This document shows, piece after piece, positions 44,412 through 52,107 of a DNA stretch of 64,000 bases (the first letter of the stretch is position 1; each line of letters begins with the position of its first letter). The notes under the pieces were generated by a model. It was not told where the DNA came from. It searched no databases and was given only the letters and a program-made list of their open reading frames with translations. The DNA comes from JAUXFS01 sp963772635 (GTDB lineage: Bacteria; Pseudomonadota; Alphaproteobacteria; Rhodospirillales; Defluviicoccaceae): positions 62,001 through 126,000 of the forward strand of contig CAVYYK010000032.1 of NCBI GenBank assembly GCA_963772635.1, read 5' to 3'. The position numbers and the translations under genes are program-made.

Positions 44412-45182
44412 TCAAGCAATAACCCGCCAGGCGAGATAAGAGAGTGCTGCCGCATTGATTATCATCACCACCGGCATCGCCCGCGCGACAACGCCCTGCC
44501 ACCGGCGGCCGACGACATGACCGGCCAAGCCGACGGCGAACAGCGCCGGGATCGTCCCCGCGGCAAACGCGATCATCGCCAGCGCTCCGGAGAGCGCTCC
44601 GCCGCTGGCCGCGGCGGCGGCCAACGCTCCGTAAAGCAGGCCGCATGGCAGAAACCCGAGCGCGACGCCAAGCGCATACCCCCTGAGGCCCACCGGCCGG
44701 TCGAACAACGGCCGGACCAGCCGGCCGATCCGGCGCGACCACCAGGATTCGCCTCCCGAAGACAGCCACGGCACGGAGACGCGAAGGCGGGTGACCGCGT
44801 AACCGAGAAAGAACAGGGCCGCCAGCACCAGCAACGCCGCCGACAGCCACTTGAGCCCGGTGACATCGATGATCCCGCCGGCCAGCGCCGCCGCGCAGGC
44901 GCCGAGGCCGGCATAGGTGGTCATCCTACCGAGGTGATACGGAACCAGCGCCGCGCCGGCCAACCGATGAAACTCGCGCATGTCCGCCGCCGGTCGCGCC
45001 TCGAGCCGCGCCACCGTCTGGCCGAGCACGAACGGGCCGCACATGCCGACACAGTGGGTGGCGCTGCCCACCAGCCCGGCCATCAGCAAGCTGGTCATCA
45101 GACCGCCGTGTTCGGCCACCACCGCCCGGCACTGGGCGAGGCCCGAACTCAACAGATTGACAAGCAGGATTTCCTGGTCCAC
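44412..45182 (-). CDS. Sulfite exporter TauE/SafE (DsbD_2-like) membrane protein
   Basis: A 256-residue polytopic membrane protein with about six TM helices of the cytochrome c biogenesis/TauE-like group (LVGSATHCVGMCGPFVLGQTV, ALGVALGFLPCGLLYGALAAA). The paired CxxxC and PC motifs resemble the copper-handling members often encoded beside cbb3 assembly genes and SCO proteins. It is first in the operon with SCO1 and cobB, behind an AT-rich motif shared with ccoG. A role in copper supply to the oxidase is inference. Confidence 0.78.
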   Translation of the reverse strand: MDQEILLVNLLSSGLAQCRAVVAEHGGLMTSLLMAGLVGSATHCVGMCGPFVLGQTVARLEARPAADMREFHRLAGAALVPYHLGRMTTYAGLGACAAALAGGIIDVTGLKWLSAALLVLAALFFLGYAVTRLRVSVPWLSSGGESWWSRRIGRLVRPLFDRPVGLRGYALGVALGFLPCGLLYGALAAAAASGGALSGALAMIAFAAGTIPALFAVGLAGHVVGRRWQGVVARAMPVVMIINAAALSYLAWRVIA

Positions 45183-45232
45183 GGCGTCTTCACGATCGGC
45201 CTCGGTCGGGAGCGGCTCGCCCCGGCAGAACC

Positions 45233-45254
45233 GTATATTAGATATGTTTTATAG
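45233..45254 (-). promoter_or_regulatory. AT-rich promoter-like motif upstream of the tauE-like gene
   Basis: Minus strand shows CTAATATAC preceded by AACATAT; plus strand decamer GTATATTAGA at 45233-45242 equals that at 15354-15363 before ccoG. It lies about 50 bases before the tauE-like start. It could also serve cbiD on the other strand. Confidence 0.4.
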
Positions 45255-45310
45255 GCGCCGGTTCGCATTTCCGCAAGTTGCCGGGTCGGTAATCGGGGTA
45301 AAGTAAACCC

Positions 45311-46405
45311 ATGGATGCAGACAAGCCCGAGGGCCCGCTGCGCAAGGGCTGGACGACCGGGGCGTGCGCCACCGCCGCCGCCGCCGCCGCCTATCAGGCC
45401 ATGCTCACCGGCGCGTTCCCCGACCCGGTGACGGTGGCGTTGCCGCGCGGCGGATCGACGACGCTGGCGCTGGCGCGCGCGGTGATCGGCGACGGCAGCG
45501 CCACCGCCGGGGTGATCAAGGACGCCGGCGACGATCCCGACGTCACCCACGGCGCCGAGGTGGTCGCAACGGTCGCCACCGGTCCGTCCGGCAGCGGCGT
45601 CACCTTCCATGCCGGCGAAGGAATCGGCACCGTCACCCTGCCGGGGCTGCCGCTGCCGGTCGGCGAACCGGCGATCAATCCGGCGCCCCGCGAGATGATC
45701 CGTCGGGCGATCCGCGCCGTCGCCGACCAGTTCGACGCCGCCGGCGACGTCTCGGTCACCATCGCCATCCCCGGAGGCGAGGCGTTGGCCGAGAAGACCC
45801 TGAACGGCCGGCTCGGCATCAAAGGCGGGCTGTCGGTGCTCGGCACCACCGGGGTGGTCGTGCCGTTCTCGTGCGCCGCCTGGATCCATTCCATCCACCG
45901 CGGCATCGACGTCGCCCGCGCGCTGGGCCTCGCCCACGTCGCCGCCGCCACCGGCAAGACCTCGGAGGAGGCGGTGAAAAACCACTACCGGCTCGCGGAG
46001 GCGGCGCTGCTCGACATGGGCGATTTCGTCGGCGGCACCCTCAAGTATCTGCGCACCCATCCGCTGCCCCTGCTGACCATCGCCGGCGGCTTCGCCAAGT
46101 TGGTCAAGCTCGCCCAGGGCCACCTGTTCTTGCACTCCTCCAAGTCGCAGGTGGACATGGACCGGCTGGCGGACCTGCTCGCATCGATCGGAGCGCCGAC
46201 GGAGATGACCGAGGAAGCCCGGGGCGCCAACACCGCCGCCCAGGTGCTGGCGCTCGCCCAGTCCCGCGACCTGCCGCTTGCCAACGCGGTGGCGGCACGG
46301 GCGCGCAAGGTGGCGCTGGCCACCGTTTCCGCGTCGACCCGGATCGAGGTCATCGTGTTCGACCGCCAGGGCCGGCTGGTCGGTTGCGCCGGCGCCGATG
46401 GCTGA
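45311..46405 (+). CDS. cbiD: Cobalt-precorrin-5B C1-methyltransferase
   Basis: A 364-residue enzyme that methylates C1 of the macrocycle in the early-cobalt route. N-terminal RKGWTTGACATAAAAAA is the CbiD signature; KDAGDDPDVTHGA, GAPTEMTEEARGANTA and GGFAKLVKLAQG follow in order. Its presence, with CbiG and CbiX, argues that this organism makes cobalamin without the oxygen-requiring CobG step. The end overlaps cobK by eight bases. Confidence 0.93.
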   Translation: MDADKPEGPLRKGWTTGACATAAAAAAYQAMLTGAFPDPVTVALPRGGSTTLALARAVIGDGSATAGVIKDAGDDPDVTHGAEVVATVATGPSGSGVTFHAGEGIGTVTLPGLPLPVGEPAINPAPREMIRRAIRAVADQFDAAGDVSVTIAIPGGEALAEKTLNGRLGIKGGLSVLGTTGVVVPFSCAAWIHSIHRGIDVARALGLAHVAAATGKTSEEAVKNHYRLAEAALLDMGDFVGGTLKYLRTHPLPLLTIAGGFAKLVKLAQGHLFLHSSKSQVDMDRLADLLASIGAPTEMTEEARGANTAAQVLALAQSRDLPLANAVAARARKVALATVSASTRIEVIVFDRQGRLVGCAGADG

Positions 46406-47150
46406 ACGGCTGTTGATCCTGGGCGGCACCGCCGAGGCCGCCGGACTGGCCCGCCGAACGGTCGAAGCGTTCGGCGACCGGCTGGAGGTGACCACCTCGC
46501 TCGCCGGCCGCCTCGACCCCCCCCGGGGGCTGGCGGGACGAGTGCGCGTCGGCGGCTTCGGCGGCATCTCCGGCATGGTCGCGGCGCTGCGCGAACTCCG
46601 CATCGATCTGGTCGTCGACGCCACCCATCCGTTCGCCGCGGTGATCTCCGCCAACGCCGCCGAGGCGTGCGCCAGCGCCGGGGTGCCGCGGCTGATGCTG
46701 ATCCGCCCGCCCTGGCGGCCCGAGCCGGGAGACCGCTGGCTGGAGGTGGACAGCCTCGCCGCCGCCGCCGAGGCCCTCCCCGGCATCGCCCGGCGCGCCT
46801 TCCTCACCGTCGGCTCGGGCGGCATCGACGCCTTCCGGGCGGTCGCCGGCGTCTGGTTCCTGGTGCGGCTGTTCGAGCCGCCGGCCCTTTCGTTGCCGCT
46901 GGCCGAGTCTCACCTGGTGATCGACCGGCCGCCATACACCGTGGAAGGTGAGAAAGCGCTGTTCGCGAAACACCGGATCGACACCCTGGTCAGCAAGCAG
47001 AGTGGCGGGCCCACCGACGCCAAGCTCGCCGCCGCCCGCGAAATGGGCGCCCGAGTGGTGATGGTCCGCCGCCCGGCGGCACCGCCGGGAGAGCGGGTGG
47101 AAACCGTTGAGGCGGCGCTGGCCTGGATCACGCGGGCGATTTCGGCCTGA
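46398..47150 (+). CDS. cobK: Precorrin-6A/cobalt-precorrin-6A reductase
   Basis: A 250-residue NADPH-dependent reductase (CobK/CbiJ). The N-terminus LLILGGTAEAAGLARR is the nucleotide-binding signature; VDATHPFAAVISANAAEA and TLVSKQSGGPTDAKLAAA are conserved family stretches. ATG 46398 lies inside the cbiD stop region (GATGGCTGA), giving translational coupling. Its 3' end overlaps cobM on the other strand by 23 bases. Confidence 0.92.
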   Translation: MAERLLILGGTAEAAGLARRTVEAFGDRLEVTTSLAGRLDPPRGLAGRVRVGGFGGISGMVAALRELRIDLVVDATHPFAAVISANAAEACASAGVPRLMLIRPPWRPEPGDRWLEVDSLAAAAEALPGIARRAFLTVGSGGIDAFRAVAGVWFLVRLFEPPALSLPLAESHLVIDRPPYTVEGEKALFAKHRIDTLVSKQSGGPTDAKLAAAREMGARVVMVRRPAAPPGERVETVEAALAWITRAISA

Positions 47151-47892
47151 GCACGTGGTGGTGGTCGGCGGCGTAGAGGCGGCTGTCGGCGAAGTCCTCG
47201 GTCGCCAACACCCGGCCGACCAGGATCAACGCGGTGCGGGTGATGCCGGCGGCCTTCACCGAGGCGCGGATGTCGGCGAGGGTACCGCGGATCAACCGTT
47301 CGTCGGGCCAGCCGACCCGGTAGGCGACAACCACCGGACAGTCTTCGCCGTAGTGGGGAACGAGGGCGCGGATCACTTTGGTCAGATTGGTGACCGACAG
47401 GTGGACTGCGAGGGTGGCGCCGCTGGCGCCGAGCGTCGCGAGGTCCTCGCCGTCGGGCATCGGCGAGCTGCGGGTGGCGGTGCGGGTGAGAACGACGGTC
47501 TGGCTCACCCCCGGCAATGTCAGCTCGGTGCGCAACGCCGCGGCGGCGGCGGCGAAGGCGGGAACCCCCGGGGTAACGTCGTAGGGAATGCCGAGCGCAT
47601 CGAGGCGGCGCATCTGCTCGCCGATGGCGCCGTAGAGCGAGGGGTCCCCGGAATGGACCCGGGCGACGTCGTTGCCGGCCTCGTGCGCCGCCGCCATCTC
47701 GGCGAGGATCTCGTCCAGGTGCATCGGCGCGGTATCGATCACCCGCGCCCCCGCCGGCGCCTCGGCGACCACCTCGCGGGGCACCAGCGAGCCGGCGTAG
47801 AGCACCACCGGGCAGCGGCGGATGATGGCGAGGCCGCGGACGGTGATCAGGTCGGGCGCCCCCGGCCCGGCGCCGACGAAGTGCACGGTCAT
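47128..47892 (-). CDS. cobM: Precorrin-4 C11-methyltransferase
   Basis: A 254-residue SAM-dependent methyltransferase (CobM/CbiF). It begins VHFVGAGPGAPDLITVRGL, with the glycine-rich family motif; HSGDPSLYGAIGEQM and VTPGVPAFAAAAAAL mark the CobM subgroup. The start at 47892 overlaps the cobJ stop by four bases. Last gene of the minus-strand cbiX-to-cobM run. Confidence 0.93.
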   Translation of the reverse strand: MTVHFVGAGPGAPDLITVRGLAIIRRCPVVLYAGSLVPREVVAEAPAGARVIDTAPMHLDEILAEMAAAHEAGNDVARVHSGDPSLYGAIGEQMRRLDALGIPYDVTPGVPAFAAAAAALRTELTLPGVSQTVVLTRTATRSSPMPDGEDLATLGASGATLAVHLSVTNLTKVIRALVPHYGEDCPVVVAYRVGWPDERLIRGTLADIRASVKAAGITRTALILVGRVLATEDFADSRLYAADHHHVLRPKSPA

Positions 47893-48696
47893 TCCGCGCC
47901 CTTTCCCGCCGAAAGCTTCTTCTCGTACCCCCGCGGCGTGTAGAGCCAGCGATTGACGCCGCGCTCGATCAGCCGGGTGCGGCTGTTGCCGATCAGGACG
48001 ACGGTCAGCATGTCGACGGCCTCCGCTGCCAGCGCATCGAGACGGATGACCTCCACGGCCTCGCCGTCGCGGCCGACATTGCGCACCAGCGCCACCGGCG
48101 TCGCCGGCGGGCGGGCGGTGAGCAGGATGTCGCGCGCCGCCGCCAGCTGGGTGCGCCGGCGGCGGGAGACCGGATTGTAGAGGGCGACGACGAAATCGCC
48201 TTCCGCGGCGGCGCGCAGCCGCCGTTCGATCTCCGGCCACGGGGTCAGCAGGTCCGACAGCGACACCGCGCAGAAGTCGTGACCGAACGGCGCGCCCAGC
48301 CGCGCCGCCGCCGCCTGGAAGGCGGAGATACCCGGCGCCACCGAGATCGCCAGCCGGTTCCACTCGGGCCGGTTTTCCCGATCCAACAGCTCGAACGCCA
48401 GCGCCGCCATGCCGTAGATGCCGGCGTCACCGGAGCTGACCAGCGCCACCGACCGGCCCTCGGCGGCCAGGTCCAGCGCCATGCGGGTGCGCGCCTCCTC
48501 CTCGGACAGGTTCGAGCAGTGCCGGGTCTTGCCGGCGATGACGTCGGCGACGAGGTCGAGATAGAGGCCGGTAGCCGACCACGTCGGTGGCTTCGGCCAG
48601 CGCCCGGGTCGCCTCCGGTGTCCGCCAGTCGCCGCTTCCAGGGCCGATGCCGACGATGGTCAGCCGCCCCCGTGCCCGGCCGACGCCCGTCGGCAT
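47889..48696 (-). CDS. cobJ: Precorrin-3B C17-methyltransferase part of a CobI-CbiG-CobJ fusion (two apparent +1 frameshifts)
   Basis: Starts with RGRLTIVGIGPGSGDWRTPEA, the CobJ/CbiH signature, and continues in a second frame with YLDLVADVIAGKTRHCSNL, SSGDAGIYGMAALAFEL, VAPGISAFQAAAARLGAPFG and YNPVSRRRRTQL. The enzyme methylates C17 with ring contraction. Ignoring one G of the G5 run (48667-48671 on plus as C5) joins it to CbiG, and one of the GG at 48570-48571 joins its two halves. An ATG at 48696 could alternatively serve as a separate start. Confidence 0.85.
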
Positions 48697-50452
48697 CGAT
48701 GTCGGCGGGAGCCCGGGCGACGGCGCAGGTCGCCCGTTTGGAGCGGGTCTTGTCGACGATCAGCAGGCCTTCGGCGCCGGCGGCGGCCAGCGCCGCCCCC
48801 TCGGCGACGCCGTGGCAGCCGACCTCGCGGTAGACCGTCTCCGAGGGGTTGCGCAGCCGTGGCGCCTCCGCCTCCAACTCGTCCGCGGTGAAGAAGCGGG
48901 CGGGGACGCCGAGCGCCGCCGCCGCGGCGTGAACCGCCGCCTCGTCGGCCTTGAGGTCGATCGAGGCGACGCAGGCGACGGCGCCGGCGGCGAGGCCGTG
49001 GGCATTCAGGGTCTGCTCGACCAGCCCGACCAGTTCGTCCGCCGCCACCCCCCGTTCGCAGCCGACGCCGACGGCGAGCACCGGCGGATGCAGCACCAGG
49101 GCGACGTCGAGGTCGACGTCGGCGCGATCGGTCACCCACACGGCGCCCTCGCCATGATCGGCGAACGGAGCCCCCGATCGCCGCAGCCACGTCGCGTCGC
49201 CGGCCTCCACCTTGAGCGCCACCGGCGCGCCCGCGAGCAGCGCCGCCGCCACCTCCTTGGCCGCGGCCGGGTTGGCCACCCGCCAGCCGGGGGGCGGGTC
49301 GTCGAGGCCGAAGCCGTAGCGGGCATCGCCGCCGGTGGTGATGGCGGCCCGGGCGCCGAGGGCGCCGGCGATCGCCCGCGCCAGCCGATTGGCGCCGCGA
49401 TGGCCGCCGAGCAGCGGCACGACGGCGCTGCCGTCCTCGGCAACGGCGACCACCGGCGGCTCCCCGGTCTTGTCGGTCAGCAGCGGCGCCAGCGCGCGGA
49501 CGAGAATGCCGGCGGCGCAGACGCCGACAATCGGCACACCTCCGGTGAATAGCGCTCGCAGATGGGCGAGGGTGTCGGCGAACGCAACGTCGGCGCCTTC
49601 CACTCGCGTCGCCAGCCCGTGGACCCGGCTTTGCGGCAGCATCGGAGCCAGCCGCCGGGCGAGATTGAGACCGCCGGCGCTCAACGCCAGCAGCGCCGCA
49701 CCCGCCGGCAGGTGCGCCGGCTCTACTTCGCTCCTTGCCGCGCCCCGGCCGAGGCCCTTGACCAGGATCATCGAAAAGTAGGGCGCGCCATCCTCGGGAG
49801 CGGCGTCGAGGGGCAGCACCTTCTGCTCCTTCATCGTCGCCCGCTCGACATAACGCGCATCCGCTTCCAGCCCGAGGCGGCGCAGCACCCGGCGGATCTT
49901 CGGCAGGTGGCGACCGACCTTCATGATCGCCGCGGCGTCGGTAGCGGCCAGCCGCGCCGCCAACTCTTCTTCGGACAACGGCCCGGGCAGCACCGTCAGC
50001 ACCTCGTTGCGGGACGCCAGCGGAATGCCGGCGACGGCGGCGACGGCGCCCAGCGACGAGACGCCGGGGACGACCACCGCCCTGTGGCGGCCGGCGATCC
50101 GCTCGAAGATGTACATGAACGAGCCGTAGAGGAAGGGATCGCCCTCGCACAGCACCGCAACATCCCGCCCCGCTTCCAGATGTCCGGCGATCTCGCCGCC
50201 ATAGCGGTCGTAGACCTCGCCGGCGGGAAAGCTGTCGGCGACCATCGGCGTGCGGATGACGATCTCGATCCGTCCCTCGGGAATATGCGGCGCGGCGATG
50301 GCCCTCACCAGGCTGTCGCCCCCCTCCGGCGCCGGATAGGCGATCACCGGCGCAACCTGGAGGATATCCCGCGCCTTGACCGTCACCAGCCCGGGATCGC
50401 CGGGCCCGATGCCGAGGCCGTAGAGGACACCTTTCTGCGAGCTGTCAGCCAT
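48690..50452 (-). CDS. cobI-cbiG: Fused precorrin-2 C20-methyltransferase (CobI) and cobalt-precorrin-5A hydrolase (CbiG)
   Basis: Residues 1-238 are CobI/CbiL (LYGLGIGPGDPGLVTVKA, CEGDPFLYGSFMYIFERI, VVPGVSSLGAVAAVAGIPLA). From about residue 240 to 570 follows CbiG, with GGVPIVGVCAAGILVRALAP and AVVPLLGGHRGANRLARAIA in the core and GVGCERGVAADELVGLVEQ plus FFTADELEAEAPRLRNPS in the C-terminal domain. CbiG opens the lactone and releases acetaldehyde in the anaerobic route. The frame stays open into CobJ after one indel, so a three-domain protein is likely. The start codon sits inside the inverted repeat of the S23 cassette. Confidence 0.88.
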
Positions 50453-50866
50453 CAGCTGTCAGCTTTCAGCTTTTGAACGAAACCGGTCAGCATCCGCTGA
50501 CTTCGACCACGTTTCGTTCGAAGTCGTTGTGGGTGTTGGCGGCGACAAAACCGAGATCACGCGATACCAGAAGCAGGTATTCCAGTTCGCTCGCCGAACC
50601 CATCGCTATGTGAAGAAAACGGGCGAAATCCGCCTCTGAGTTCCGGCCGCATCCCTCCGCAATGTTTGCGGGAACCGAGATCGCAGCTCTTCGGATCTGA
50701 CTCGTAAGCCCGTAGCGCTCGCTGTCCGGAAAGCTCGCTGTAAACCGGTAGGCTTGCAAAGCGAGTTCATGGCCCTTTTGCCAGGCCTTGATATCGCGAA
50801 AGTTCCTCACCGAGACCGTCGCTCCCCGAAAAAAGCTGATAGCTGACAGCTGATCGCTGACCGCTC
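50439..50866. mobile_element. 428-bp cassette with heptad inverted terminal repeats carrying an S23-like gene
   Basis: The 36 bases at 50439-50474 match the reverse complement of 50831-50866 at 33 positions. Each end is built of 7-base units: left AGCTGTC, AGCCATC, AGCTGTC, AGCTTTC, AGCTTTT; right AGCTGAT, AGCTGAC, AGCTGAT, CGCTGAC. The only gene inside encodes a four-helix-bundle protein. The cassette sits exactly between the cobL stop (50875) and the cobI start (50452, inside the left repeat). No target duplication is visible and no transposase is encoded. Confidence 0.7.
50487..50810 (-). CDS. Four-helix bundle protein (23S rRNA intervening-sequence/S23 family)
   Basis: A 107-residue helical protein: RNFRDIKAWQKGHELALQAYRF, SERYGLTSQIRRAAISVPANIAEGCGR and LEYLLLVSRDLGF (each in part) are the hallmarks of the S23/IVP and Avd-like group. 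Function is unknown; relatives are encoded in rRNA intervening sequences and as accessory proteins of diversity-generating retroelements. Start GTG 50810 follows GGGGAG; the frame continues upstream through the terminal repeat to 50888. No reverse transcriptase is nearby. Confidence 0.82.
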   Translation of the reverse strand: MRNFRDIKAWQKGHELALQAYRFTASFPDSERYGLTSQIRRAAISVPANIAEGCGRNSEADFARFLHIAMGSASELEYLLLVSRDLGFVAANTHNDFERNVVEVSGC

Positions 50867-50874
50867 GCATGTCG

Positions 50875-52107
50875 TCACGGCTTTGCACCTGTGTATTGAG
50901 TTACCGGCATCAGCGGTTTGAAGCCGGAGAGGCGGCCTACGGGCTCGGCGCGGGAGATGGCGATGCGGGTCAGGTCGCCACCGTGATGGCTGCGGAAATC
51001 GATGAGACGGGCCTCGCCGTCGATGGTGACGGCGTTGGCGACGAGGCGTCCACCAGCGGCGAGGGCCCGCCAGCAAGCTTCGAGCAGGCCCGGCCGGGCG
51101 ACGCCGCCACCGAGGAACACGGTGTCGGGGCGCGGGGTCAGGCCGGAAAGGGCGTCCGGGGCTTCGCCGTGCACCACCTTTAGCTGGGGCACGCCCAGCG
51201 CCGCCGCGTTGCGGGCGATGGTGGCGCAGCGGCCGGCGTCGCGCTCGATGGCGACGGCCGACGCCGGGCCGCCGCCGGCGACGCGGTAACGAGGCACCGA
51301 ACGCAGCCACTCGATCGCCACCGACCCGGAGCCGGCGCCGACGTCCCACAGCACATGGCCCGGCAGCGGCGCCAGCGCGGCCACCGTCGCCGCCCGCACC
51401 TCGCGCTTGGTCATCTGGCCGTCGTTCTCGAACGCCTCGTCGGGCAGACCGGGCACCCGCGGCAGGATGCGGGCGTCGGGGCCGGCGCGGCACTCGATGG
51501 CGAGGGTGTTGAGATCGGCCGAGCGGGGATGGTTCCAGGCTTCGGCGATGCCGTCGACGCGCCGTTCCTTCGGTCCGCCCAGGTGCTCGAACACGGTGAT
51601 GGCGCTCGGCCCGAACCCGCGTTCGGTCAACAGCGCCGCCGCCTCGGCCGGGGTGTCGCCGTTCCAGCTCAGCACCAGCATCCGCACCCCGGGGGCGAGG
51701 ACGAGATTGAGGTTGGCGAGCGCCCGCCCGTGCACGGTCAGGGTCTCGACGTCGGCCAGCGACCACACCATCCTCGCGGCGGCGAAGCTGAAGGCGCCGG
51801 GATAGGGCACCACGATGATCTCGGCCGGGTCGAACCGGCGGGTGAGGTTGGCGCCGGCGCCGTAGTACATCGGATCGCCGGTCGCCAGCACCACCACCCG
51901 GCGGCCGCGCCACCGGGCGATGCGGTCCATCGCCGCCTCGAGGCCGCCGGCCCAGGTCAGGCGCTCGGCGGTGGTCTCGGCGACCATCGCCTGATGGCGG
52001 TCGCCGCCGACCAGGACCTCGGCGGTGTCGACGAGGGCTCGCGCGGACGGGCTCAGGCTATCGAGGCCGTCGTCGCCGACGCCGATGATGGTGAGCCAGG
52101 GGGTCAT
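50875..52107 (-). CDS. cobL: Precorrin-6Y C5,15-methyltransferase (decarboxylating)
   Basis: 410 residues: N-terminal CbiE-type methyltransferase (IIGVGDDGLDSLSPSARAL, LATGDPMYYGAGANLTRRF, VPYPGAFSFAAARM) and C-terminal CbiT-type Rossmann methyltransferase (LWDVGAGSGSVAIEWLR, DTVFLGGGVARPGLLEAC). It methylates C5 and C15 and removes the acetate carboxyl. The start overlaps the cobH-fusion stop by four bases; after its stop the S23 cassette begins. Confidence 0.93.
   Translation of the reverse strand: MTPWLTIIGVGDDGLDSLSPSARALVDTAEVLVGGDRHQAMVAETTAERLTWAGGLEAAMDRIARWRGRRVVVLATGDPMYYGAGANLTRRFDPAEIIVVPYPGAFSFAAARMVWSLADVETLTVHGRALANLNLVLAPGVRMLVLSWNGDTPAEAAALLTERGFGPSAITVFEHLGGPKERRVDGIAEAWNHPRSADLNTLAIECRAGPDARILPRVPGLPDEAFENDGQMTKREVRAATVAALAPLPGHVLWDVGAGSGSVAIEWLRSVPRYRVAGGGPASAVAIERDAGRCATIARNAAALGVPQLKVVHGEAPDALSGLTPRPDTVFLGGGVARPGLLEACWRALAAGGRLVANAVTIDGEARLIDFRSHHGGDLTRIAISRAEPVGRLSGFKPLMPVTQYTGAKP

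Noticed and set aside
45183..45310. Cobalamin riboswitch before cbiD, and likewise at 54629-54834 before cbiX/cobD
   Set aside because: No B12-box-like sequence or the usual conserved core could be recognised by eye in either gap.
50487..50888. Diversity-generating retroelement (Avd-like accessory protein)
   Set aside because: No reverse transcriptase, template repeat or variable repeat is present near the four-helix-bundle gene.
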